This document shows positions 19,564-27,103 of a stretch of DNA of 64,000 bases, piece by piece (positions within the stretch are counted from its first letter, which is position 1; each line of letters begins with the position of its first letter). This DNA comes from DAIDKA01 sp035487155 (GTDB lineage: Bacteria; Pseudomonadota; Gammaproteobacteria; Steroidobacterales; Steroidobacteraceae): assembly GCA_035487155.1 (NCBI GenBank), contig DATHMK010000006.1:62001-126000 (forward strand), in the 5' to 3' direction. The notes under the pieces are model-generated. The model made no database searches. It saw only the letters and a program-made list of their open reading frames with translations, and had not been told where the DNA came from. Both the position numbers and the translations under genes were made by a program.

Positions 19564-20595
19564 TCACTCCCGGGCGATGCGCACGATGAGTTTTCCGAAA
19601 TTCCTGCCTTCCAGCAGGCCGATAAAGGCCGTCGGCGCGTTCTCGAGGCCCTCGACAATGTCCTCGCGAAACTTGATGGCTCCGTCGGCGACCCAGCGGC
19701 TCATCGGACCGATGAACTCCTGAAAACGCGACGCATAGTCAGAGATGATGAAACCCTGCATTTTGATGCGTTTCATCAGCAAGGTACGCGCAAGAAGCCC
19801 GAGACGATCCGGGCCGGGTGGCAATTCGCGATCGTTGTAGCGGGCAATCAAACCGCACACCGGCACGCGCGCGTGCATATTGAGCAGCGGCAGCACGGCG
19901 TCAAACACCGCGCCACCGACGTTCTCGAAGTAGATATCGATTCCTTGTGGACACGCGGCCTGCAACTTCGCGGCCAAGTCTGGCTGTCGACGGTCGAGGC
20001 ACTCATCGAACCCCAACTCGTCTCGCACATAGCGGCATTTGTCGCTTCCGCCCGCAATGCCGACCGTGCGGCAGCCCTTCAGTCTGGCGATCTGGCCCAC
20101 TATCGATCCGACCGCACCACTGGCCGCCGCCACCACCACAGTTTCACCAGGCCGCGGCTGACCGATGTCCAGCAGCCCCATGTAGGCGGTAAAGCCTGGC
20201 ATGCCAAGTGCACCCAGTCCCCACGACGCATGAGTCATGCCTGGATCCAGCGCGCGCAGACCCGCACCGTCAGAAACCGCATAGTCCTGCCAACCATTGG
20301 CACTGACCACGCGCTGCCCGGGTTGAAAATCCGGGTGGCGCGAAGCCTGCACGCAGGCAATCGTACCGCCCACCATCACCCCGCCCACCGCCACGGGCGC
20401 CGCATACGAAGGTGCGTCACTCATGCGCGCACGCATGTAGGGATCCAGGGACAGGAACAGCGTGCGCAGAAGCACCTGTCCCGGCCCCGGCTCCGGAATG
20501 CTGACCTCATCGATTCGAAAATTCTCGGTCATCGGCGCACCCACCGGGCGGGAGTGCAGAGTGACCCTACGGTTGACCGCGCCGCTTTGAGGCAT
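19564..20595 (-). CDS. NADP-dependent oxidoreductase (MDR family, CurA/alkenal-reductase type)
   Basis: Zinc-free medium-chain reductase of 343 residues that probably reduces the double bond of enones or alkenals with NADPH. The N-terminal GroES-like domain contains LFLSLDPYMRARM, a mark of the prostaglandin-reductase/CurA branch. The Rossmann fold has AASGAVGSIVGQIARLKG and IDIYFENVGG. The ATG at 20595 was chosen; an upstream in-frame start (20652) adds 19 atypical residues. It is convergent with the MFS gene, 28 bp away. Confidence 0.93.
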   Translation of the reverse strand: MPQSGAVNRRVTLHSRPVGAPMTENFRIDEVSIPEPGPGQVLLRTLFLSLDPYMRARMSDAPSYAAPVAVGGVMVGGTIACVQASRHPDFQPGQRVVSANGWQDYAVSDGAGLRALDPGMTHASWGLGALGMPGFTAYMGLLDIGQPRPGETVVVAAASGAVGSIVGQIARLKGCRTVGIAGGSDKCRYVRDELGFDECLDRRQPDLAAKLQAACPQGIDIYFENVGGAVFDAVLPLLNMHARVPVCGLIARYNDRELPPGPDRLGLLARTLLMKRIKMQGFIISDYASRFQEFIGPMSRWVADGAIKFREDIVEGLENAPTAFIGLLEGRNFGKLIVRIARE

Positions 20596-20745
20596 GGTCG
20601 CGAGTATAAGGCGTGGCGAGCGGGCCCGGTATCCAACTCTGTTGCGCACCAATAACGGTCAATTTTCTACAATCGCTTCGCAGCGTTCACGGCCAGACTT
20701 TCGTGAGTGCCAACACTGAGGTGGCGGATGAGGAAGCCGTGATTC

Positions 20746-21096
20746 ATGACTAAGTTGCGTTGGGGTTGGATCGTCCTGGGCGGGTTCTTGGTTGAGCTTG
20801 CGACGTTTGCCTTCGTGATCCCGATCAGTTTGCTGGCGGGACGTCAGAGCCTTCTCTATTCCGCCCCCTTGGCGTCCTTTGTGGCATCGGTAGCGTTCGG
20901 TTTCCTTGTCGCTCGCAAGTCGGCGAATCGGCCCGTGCTGCATGGCACGCTCGTCGGCCTGGTAGCCGTGCTGATCTTTCTAGGAATGAGCCGCGCGGGT
21001 CCTGAACCAATCGCCTATGTCATCGCCCATGTACTGAAACTGTTGGGCGGCGCATTCGGTGGCTACCGAGGCTCGCGAGGGGCCCAGGCAGTGTGA
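20746..21096 (+). CDS. Small membrane protein, unknown
   Basis: A 116-residue protein with four predicted membrane segments: WIVLGGFLVELATFAFVIPI, YSAPLASFVASVAFGFLV, GTLVGLVAVLIFLGM, and a shorter C-terminal one around YVIAHVLKLLGGAFGG. GAGGAA lies about 15 bases before the ATG. I do not recognise the family. It faces the convergent Cys-rich protein gene at 21127, and nothing in the context points to a role. Confidence 0.6.
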   Translation: MTKLRWGWIVLGGFLVELATFAFVIPISLLAGRQSLLYSAPLASFVASVAFGFLVARKSANRPVLHGTLVGLVAVLIFLGMSRAGPEPIAYVIAHVLKLLGGAFGGYRGSRGAQAV

Positions 21097-21126
21097 GCCT
21101 TGGCTCGCGCGGTACGGGAGCGAAAC

Positions 21127-21507
21127 TCATTTGGCAGCTTCGCAAAGGGACGCAGAAGCCTGTTCACAGCCTCCTGTGCAGACTGCCTGTGCATTTGCAC
21201 TTTGGCCCACATGCCCGCCGACCTCAATCGAGCACATCCAGCGACCCGCGGAATCCTTTATGCATTCGCCACGGCCGCATACCACTTGGCCGGCGGCATC
21301 GGCGGCTATCGAGCCATTTGGGGGCGGACAAATCACTTGCCCGGCAGAAGTCGTCAAACAGGTCTGCGGTGCCCGAGCGACACGATTGAATTTGAGATCC
21401 GCCGAGAGCCCTGCGGGTGGGCCGCTCGGCATATAGCGGCTCCAGATCGTAAGCATTATCAGCACGATCACAACCCACAACAGGATGTTCTTTGCGAGAT
21501 TGTTCAT
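21127..21507 (-). CDS. Single-pass membrane protein with Cys-rich outer domain; FtsH-like N-terminus
   Basis: A 126-residue protein. The first 25 residues (AKNILLWVVIVLIMLTIW) strongly resemble the N-terminal membrane anchor of the protease FtsH (AKNLILWLVIAVVLMSVF in E. coli), but no FtsH periplasmic, AAA+ or protease domain follows. The remainder, presumably periplasmic, holds eight cysteines in loosely repeated motifs such as AGQVICPP and AGQVVCGRGEC. It could be a chimera of a duplicated ftsH 5' end, or chance similarity of a short membrane helix. Function unknown. Confidence 0.55.
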   Translation of the reverse strand: MNNLAKNILLWVVIVLIMLTIWSRYMPSGPPAGLSADLKFNRVARAPQTCLTTSAGQVICPPPNGSIAADAAGQVVCGRGECIKDSAGRWMCSIEVGGHVGQSANAQAVCTGGCEQASASLCEAAK

Positions 21508-21552
21508 GATCGGTGTCAGCCCCCAGGCAGATCAGAATGATAACGCCAGCGC

Positions 21553-21807
21553 TCATTCCCGTTGCGGCGCCGTTCGATCCTTGAATGCCGGGACGAGAGT
21601 GCCTTGCGCAATCGCCTTGCGAATGTAGCGCATCAGCATGATGGCCTTCTCCTGTGCCTCCACTGTGGCGTCGCCGACGTCGGCCACTGGCACGGGAAAC
21701 ATGAGTTCACTTGAGACCCCAGGGACGGTGACGGCGTAATACAGAACGCCCTGCCGGTAGCGCAGGAACCTGACGTGATTGTCCTTGATGATCTCCTTGA
21801 GCTTCAT
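21553..21807 (-). CDS. Small conserved-looking protein, unknown
   Basis: An 84-residue cytoplasmic protein starting MKLKEIIKDNHVRFLRYRQG, with PVPVADVGDATVEAQEKAIM and a C-terminal helix LMRYIRKAIAQG. I chose the internal ATG at 21807 because the conserved-looking sequence starts there; a start at 21873 would add 22 residues. It is divergent from the helix-turn-helix gene, with a perfect CCGTATACGG palindrome between them if the shorter start is right. Function unknown. Confidence 0.55.
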   Translation of the reverse strand: MKLKEIIKDNHVRFLRYRQGVLYYAVTVPGVSSELMFPVPVADVGDATVEAQEKAIMLMRYIRKAIAQGTLVPAFKDRTAPQRE

Positions 21808-21903
21808 GTCCTGGCCTTTGGCGCCGCTCGGTCTGCGGACGTTGATCGAGCCGTTCCGGCCCATTATGGCCATAATACTCCCTATACTTCCCTATTTACA
21901 AGA

Positions 21904-21913
21904 CCGTATACGG
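21904..21913. promoter_or_regulatory. Palindrome upstream of the HTH-tuf pair
   Basis: CCGTATACGG is a perfect 10-bp palindrome between the divergent genes at 21807 and 21963, in an otherwise AT-rich stretch that should contain their promoters. It could be an operator for the helix-turn-helix protein encoded just downstream; this is inference from position only. Confidence 0.35.
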
Positions 21914-21962
21914 CTGTTAAGGTCAACTGATCGGCCCCATCATGGCCATTGAGCGGACTCCA

Positions 21963-22394
21963 ATGTCACAGGATCTGTTTTCGGTGTTTGATATCGCGAC
22001 GCGCCTCAACCTTCACGTGAAGACGGTCCGCAACTACGTCCGCGAAGGTCGATTGAAGGCTACGCGCATCGGTAAGCAGTACCGGATAGCCCGGGCCGAC
22101 CTGGAGGCTTTCACCGGTCAGCCGGTGCCCCCCACTGACAGCGAGATCGCCAGGCGCGAACGTCACGTCGAGGTTTCCAGCATCGTTCAGATCGATGCGA
22201 TAAGTCCGGAGGCTGCGGCTCAGTTGGAGAACTCTCTGGCTGCGTTCGTGAGCGGACGGGCAAAGCCCGGGGAGCCCCTGCGCATCGACTCGATCTACGA
22301 CCGGCATACCGGACATCTGAAGATCATCCTGCTTGGCAGCGCGAATGACACGGCTTCGGCGCTCAAGCTGGTTACGGCCCTGTTGGATAGGTGA
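21963..22394 (+). CDS. Helix-turn-helix regulator (MerR/excisionase-type DNA-binding domain)
   Basis: A 143-residue protein. Residues 1-55 carry an HTH of the excisionase/MerR type (FSVFDIATRLNLHVKTVRNY, then VREGRLKATRIGKQYRI). The C-terminal part (from about residue 70) contains IDSIYDRHTGHLKIILLGS and ends in a helix; it resembles no ligand domain I can name. An in-frame ATG at 21942 is an alternative start. It ends 7 bp before the EF-Tu gene, so the two are probably co-transcribed, which is not a usual tuf neighbourhood. Confidence 0.8.
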   Translation: MSQDLFSVFDIATRLNLHVKTVRNYVREGRLKATRIGKQYRIARADLEAFTGQPVPPTDSEIARRERHVEVSSIVQIDAISPEAAAQLENSLAAFVSGRAKPGEPLRIDSIYDRHTGHLKIILLGSANDTASALKLVTALLDR

Positions 22395-22401
22395 AGCGAT
22401 C

Positions 22402-23592
22402 ATGTCCAAGGAAAAGTTCGAACGCACCAAACCGCATGTGAACGTGGGAACGATCGGCCATGTGGATCATGGCAAGACGACCCTGACGGCCGCCCTGACC
22501 AAGGTGATGGCGGAGCAATACGGCGGGGAGTCCAAGGCCTACGATCAGATCGACAAGGCTCCGGAGGAACGCGAACGCGGTATCACAATCTCCACCGCCC
22601 ACGTGGAGTATCAATCCGAGACGCGTCACTATGCGCACGTGGATTGTCCCGGACATGCCGATTACATCAAGAACATGATCACCGGAGCATCGCAGATGGA
22701 TGGCGCGATATTGGTGGTGAGTGCCGCCGACGGTCCCATGCCACAAACACGCGAGCACATACTGCTGGCGCGCCAGGTCGGTGTGCCGCATATCATCGTA
22801 TTCATCAACAAGGCTGACATGGTCGACGATGTCGAGCTGTTGGAGCTTGTTGAGATGGAAGTTCGTGAACTGTTGGTGCGCTATCAGTTTCCCGGCGACT
22901 CCACGCCGATCATCATCGGCAGTGCGCTGCAAGCTTCGCAGGGCGATCCCGGGGCGTATGGAGTGCCGTCCATCATCAGGCTTGTTGCGGAAATGGACAG
23001 ATATATTCCTGTGCCTGAGCGTGCCGTCGATGGCCCGTTCCTGATGCGCATCGAAGATGTGTTTTCGATCTCGGGACGCGGCACTGTGGCTACCGGGTGC
23101 ATCGAACGTGGCACCGTCCGGGTGAACGATGAGCTGGAGATCATCGGCCTGAAGCCCACGGCCAAGTCGATCTGCACGGGTGTTGAGATGTTCAGAAGAC
23201 TTCTCGATCAAGGCCAGGCGGGCGACAACGTCGGACTGCTTCTCAGAGGCGTCAAACGCGATGAAGTTGAACGCGGCCAGGTGCTGGCGAAGCCCGGCAG
23301 CATCACACCGCATGCCCGCTTCGAGTGCGAGGTGTACGTGCTGACCAGAGAGGAAGGAGGTCGACATACCCCCTTCCCAAGAGGTTATCGTCCGCAGTTC
23401 TATTTTCGGACGACCGATGTGACCGGCACGTTGGATCCGCCCGAAGGAGTCGAAATGGTGATGCCCGGCGATAACATCAAAGCCACCGTTGAACTCATCA
23501 GTCCGATTGCGATGGAGGAAGGACTGCGCTTTGCCATTCGCGAAGGCGGAAAGACGGTGGGCGCCGGAATCGTGACCAGGATAGTTTGCTGA
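22402..23592 (+). CDS. tuf: Translation elongation factor Tu, divergent solitary paralogue
   Basis: EF-Tu carries aminoacyl-tRNA to the ribosome as a GTP complex. The protein has 396 residues and all GTPase motifs: GHVDHGKT, DCPGHAD, NKADMVDD and GSAL. Domains 2 and 3 are complete. The gene lies outside the usual rpsL-fusA-tuf or tRNA-tuf clusters and follows an HTH gene. The sequence departs from proteobacterial consensus at several places (for example QASQGDPGAYGVPS and the C-terminus TRIVC). Cys233 (codon 23098-23100, in GTVATGCIERG) replaces the arginine corresponding to E. coli Arg230. It is probably a second copy with a special role; whether it supports general translation is unknown. 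Confidence 0.93.
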   Translation: MSKEKFERTKPHVNVGTIGHVDHGKTTLTAALTKVMAEQYGGESKAYDQIDKAPEERERGITISTAHVEYQSETRHYAHVDCPGHADYIKNMITGASQMDGAILVVSAADGPMPQTREHILLARQVGVPHIIVFINKADMVDDVELLELVEMEVRELLVRYQFPGDSTPIIIGSALQASQGDPGAYGVPSIIRLVAEMDRYIPVPERAVDGPFLMRIEDVFSISGRGTVATGCIERGTVRVNDELEIIGLKPTAKSICTGVEMFRRLLDQGQAGDNVGLLLRGVKRDEVERGQVLAKPGSITPHARFECEVYVLTREEGGRHTPFPRGYRPQFYFRTTDVTGTLDPPEGVEMVMPGDNIKATVELISPIAMEEGLRFAIREGGKTVGAGIVTRIVC

Positions 23593-23620
23593 TGGCCACG
23601 ATGCCTGGCGCGATCTGAAT

Positions 23621-25642
23621 TCAGAGATGACAGGTCAGGATGCCATCTCTGAAGTCACACCCGTCAGGCGGCCCGTACACCCGCCAATAATCCGGCAGCT
23701 TCAGCCTCGTGACAAATGCCTGAAAGCGCAGGTCATTGCGGAACGGCCGCATCTCCGGCATCCACACATCACTCCAATCGATGCTGCCGGGCGTCTTGGT
23801 GCGCTCATCCGCGCACCACATTGCCAAGTCGTACGCGGCATCCAGGTCACCCAACATTGCAAGAGCATCCACGAAGAACATCCGGGTACGGCCTTCGAAC
23901 ACGCCGGATTTCAATTTGGGGACGAAGCCCTGAAGTACCCGCAGCGCCTCCGCTCGCCGCTTCGGATCTTCGAGTGCGCCATAGAAGGCCCGTATCGCCC
24001 GCCCTCCTCCGGCGTTGCGCTCGGATTCGGGCAGCGCCAGCGCCACGCGCTCGGCAGCCTCGGCGTACCGCCCTGCACGTGCCGCGGCGCGTGCCTGTAA
24101 CAAAAACACGTCTGTGTGCGACGGCCCACCCAGTCCCGCGATCTCTTCGCTCACCCCGCTGAGCCGCAGCGCCTCCGCATCCAATCCGAGCAGTGAATCA
24201 GTGAGCGCGATCTCATGCACCGTAAAACCATCGGCGGGCGCATGGCGGTAGGTCTCGGTCAGCTCTTCGCGCGCCTGACGCAGCCGACCGAGCGGTCTGA
24301 GTAGGATCATGGCGTGATAAGTTCGCAGGGTGGGGTCAGCTGCCCCGGTAATCAGGGCGGTACGGGAGTTGGCTTCCGCTTCGACCCATTCGCCACGGGC
24401 GCAGTGGATCACTTCCTCGGCGACATTGGCTTCCGTAGAGATCGGGCTCAAGGCCAGCGCACGCGCGGCGTCGCGCTGCGCGCCCTCCAGCAATGGCGCC
24501 GGAGCACCGGTCAACTCTACGCCGGCAGCCACCAGGATCGCCCGGTCCCCCAGCGCCTCAGCGAAGTCCGGATCCCGCGCAAGTGCCTGATCCAGCAAAG
24601 CCGAAGCCTGCTGCTCCGAGAGAACCGTTCCACGACTGACCGAGCGGGCCTGCAGGTACAGTTCGTATGCCTGCACGTCCGTACTGGGTGGCATCCGAGC
24701 GGGAGGTGCCGTGAGATCGACCTTTACATAGCCGCGAAGTGCCTGAACGATCTGCCCCGCGATATCGTCCTGAACCTTGAAGATGTCCGCGGACTGCCGA
24801 TCGTAGTTCTGCGACCAGATCTGGTAGCCGCTTGCGGCGTCCACCAACCGGGCACTGACGCGCAGGCGCTCACCCATGCTGCGCACGCTGCCCTCAAGGA
24901 TGGTCGCTACGCCCAGATCCTGGGCAATTCGCCGGATATCAACCTCGCGTCCTTTGTAGGCAAAAGCAGAGGTTCGTGCCGGCACCTTCAGACCCGGCAC
25001 CTGGGCCAGCGCGTTGATGAGTTCCTCCGCCATCCCATCGCCCAGATAGTCCTTCGCAGGATCTCCGGTCAGATTGGCAAAGGGCATCACGCCCACTGAG
25101 GAACGCGTGACAGTTGAAGATTGCGAGCCGGGTGCGCGGCTGCCGCTGACCTGGTCCTCATTGTGGCGCCCGATACGCCACCAGATCGCCCCGATGCCGA
25201 TCACCACCAGCACCAGCAGCGCCGCAATCCAACGCAAAGCTCTTTGCGGGGCGGCGCTGGGCGGCAATGCCGCCTGGAGTTGCGGCGGCGCCGCAAGCGC
25301 CGTGACCGAGGCAAGCACGCGGTAGCCCCGTCCCCGCATTGCACCAATGTAGCGCGGGGTGTCCGCATTATCACCGAGACTCTGCCGCAGGAGCTTGATT
25401 CGTTGAGTGATGGTTTCCGGACCGACGATGACTCCGGCCCAGACGCAGTCCATCAGTTCCTGGGTTGACATGAGGTTCGGCGCGGCGTGCACCAACGCCA
25501 GCAACAGATCAAACGAACGATCCGCAATGTCGAGGTCTACTTCCCCACGAGTCACCCGACGCATCCGCACGTCGATGACCAGGTCATCGACTTGATAGGC
25601 GCTCGCGGTCGCCAGGTCCACGGGTGCGGATTCGACATTCAT
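23621..25642 (-). CDS. Transmembrane winged-helix regulator with TolB-like and TPR domains (CadC-like)
   Basis: A 673-residue protein. The N-terminal OmpR-type winged helix (residues 10-100) includes TITQRIKLLRQSLGDNADTP and YIGAMRGRGYRV. One membrane segment follows (WIAALLVLVVIGIGAIWW, about 150). The outer part has a TolB-N-like domain (VGVMPFANLTGDPAKDYLGD) and then TPR-like helical repeats to the C-terminus. This suggests direct signalling from the periplasm to DNA. It is divergent from the DUF6152 gene and may regulate it (inference). A C-terminal fragment of a paralogue survives at 15394. ATG 25642 was preferred to 25669. Confidence 0.9.
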   Translation of the reverse strand: MNVESAPVDLATASAYQVDDLVIDVRMRRVTRGEVDLDIADRSFDLLLALVHAAPNLMSTQELMDCVWAGVIVGPETITQRIKLLRQSLGDNADTPRYIGAMRGRGYRVLASVTALAAPPQLQAALPPSAAPQRALRWIAALLVLVVIGIGAIWWRIGRHNEDQVSGSRAPGSQSSTVTRSSVGVMPFANLTGDPAKDYLGDGMAEELINALAQVPGLKVPARTSAFAYKGREVDIRRIAQDLGVATILEGSVRSMGERLRVSARLVDAASGYQIWSQNYDRQSADIFKVQDDIAGQIVQALRGYVKVDLTAPPARMPPSTDVQAYELYLQARSVSRGTVLSEQQASALLDQALARDPDFAEALGDRAILVAAGVELTGAPAPLLEGAQRDAARALALSPISTEANVAEEVIHCARGEWVEAEANSRTALITGAADPTLRTYHAMILLRPLGRLRQAREELTETYRHAPADGFTVHEIALTDSLLGLDAEALRLSGVSEEIAGLGGPSHTDVFLLQARAAARAGRYAEAAERVALALPESERNAGGGRAIRAFYGALEDPKRRAEALRVLQGFVPKLKSGVFEGRTRMFFVDALAMLGDLDAAYDLAMWCADERTKTPGSIDWSDVWMPEMRPFRNDLRFQAFVTRLKLPDYWRVYGPPDGCDFRDGILTCHL

Positions 25643-25846
25643 ACGTGGGAATTCGCACCTGTGACTCACGGTACGTCCTGATTTTCATTCTGCGTTGCCA
25701 CAGGAGCCCTGTCAAAACGACCGCCGAGCGCAACCTTCACGCTAATTCCGTCGGCCTTCACCCAATTTCAGCGCTCCTTCACACATTCCTGGCCGCCTCG
25801 CGACACCATCAGTGCCCACATTGACCTTGGCGATCGGGAGAAGGAC

Positions 25847-26224
25847 ATGACCTGGCGAGGACTTGCTGCAACTGGCCTTGCGCTGCTCTTTGTGGTGCCC
25901 TGTATGGCGCACCATTCTTTCGGGATCTTCGATCAATCCAGGTCAGTCACGCTGCACGGGACGGTCCGGGAGCTGCAGTGGACCAATCCTCACTGCTTCA
26001 TCCAGATGCTCGTTACCTCGCAGAATTCGACCCGCGAGTGGAGCATCGAAATGCATTCCCCTTCGGTCATGTATCGGGTCGGGTGGCGGCCTGGGTCGTT
26101 CCGGCCGGGGGACCAGGTGACCATCGTGATCAACCCACTGCGGGATGGGACAAACGGCGGCTCACTGGTGTCCGCCACGGACGCCACAGGCAGAGTGCTA
26201 ACAACCACGAGTTCAAAGCCATGA
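25847..26224 (+). CDS. DUF6152 family secreted protein
   Basis: A 125-residue periplasmic protein: signal peptide (GLAATGLALLFVVPCMA), then AHHSFGIFD and the core GTVRELQWTNPHCFIQM, with RPGDQVTIVINPLRDG. Its stop overlaps the start of the 26221 gene (ATGA), so the two are translationally coupled. Paralogue of the protein at 13577. Function unknown. Confidence 0.87.
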   Translation: MTWRGLAATGLALLFVVPCMAHHSFGIFDQSRSVTLHGTVRELQWTNPHCFIQMLVTSQNSTREWSIEMHSPSVMYRVGWRPGSFRPGDQVTIVINPLRDGTNGGSLVSATDATGRVLTTTSSKP

Positions 26225-27084
26225 GCGCCAAAACAACGGTCGCGGTCACCACTGTGCTGTCGGTGACACTGGGCGCCTCAATAGCGTACGCACAGTCGGG
26301 CGCCAGCGCACGTATCCACGAATTTGCCGCATTGCCGGACTGGACGGGACTTTGGGAGACCGAGATCTCCGTGGCGGTGCTCAATGGGGAGTTCGATAAA
26401 GCGGTGGCGGCCCCCTCAGCAGATGCGGCCCTGCCATCCACCGCGGGGGCCGCGCCCGCGGAGCTCGGATTTCTCAACCGCATGCAGCTGCTCGGCAGAC
26501 CGCCGTACAATCCGGAATGGCAGAGGAAATCCCAGGGGGTCGCGACGCATGTTGGAGTGGCAGGAGCGCCCCCACCGCTCAAGGTCTGCGGCAAAGCCGG
26601 CTTTCCAACGGTGATGGAATCACCCGTTCCTGATATGGAATTTCAGGCATTTGTGACACCGGAGGAGACTCTGTTCCTGTTTCCTGATGGCACCGCGCGC
26701 CACATCCGGACCGACGGTCGTCCGCATCCCGGGCCGGAAGATTTGTGGCCAACCGACCTAGGCGACTCGATCGGCCATTGGGAAGGGGCGACACTGGTCA
26801 TCGACACCATAGCCCGCAAGGCTGGACCGATCGCGCCATTCTTCATGCCCGGGATTGCGATATTGAGCGAGCAGGCGCACTTCACGGAGCGTGTGACGCG
26901 AATCGATGCGAACAGCATGCAGGATGAGATGACCATCGATGATCCGAAGCGTTTCGTGCACCCCTGGAAGGTCACGATCCGCTACAAGCAGGTGTCGGGT
27001 ATTGACCGCATGTTGCCAACCGACTGTACCGAGAATGATCGCAACCCGATCGTGAATGGCAAAGTGACACTGGCGCCGCCGTAG
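26221..27084 (+). CDS. Secreted protein of unknown function, paired with DUF6152
   Basis: A 287-residue protein with a clear signal peptide (TVAVTTVLSVTLGASIAYA) and the motif LPDWTGLWETE just after it. The C-terminal third, with HWEGATLVIDTIARK and IDDPKRFVHPWKVTIRYKQV, is shared with the 14001 protein and with the remnant at 15541. It is coupled to the upstream DUF6152 gene and followed after 19 bp by a carboxylesterase gene, so the three may form one operon. Role unknown. Confidence 0.82.
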   Translation: MSAKTTVAVTTVLSVTLGASIAYAQSGASARIHEFAALPDWTGLWETEISVAVLNGEFDKAVAAPSADAALPSTAGAAPAELGFLNRMQLLGRPPYNPEWQRKSQGVATHVGVAGAPPPLKVCGKAGFPTVMESPVPDMEFQAFVTPEETLFLFPDGTARHIRTDGRPHPGPEDLWPTDLGDSIGHWEGATLVIDTIARKAGPIAPFFMPGIAILSEQAHFTERVTRIDANSMQDEMTIDDPKRFVHPWKVTIRYKQVSGIDRMLPTDCTENDRNPIVNGKVTLAPP

Positions 27085-27103
27085 ACCGGTCTGGGAACGA
27101 ACA

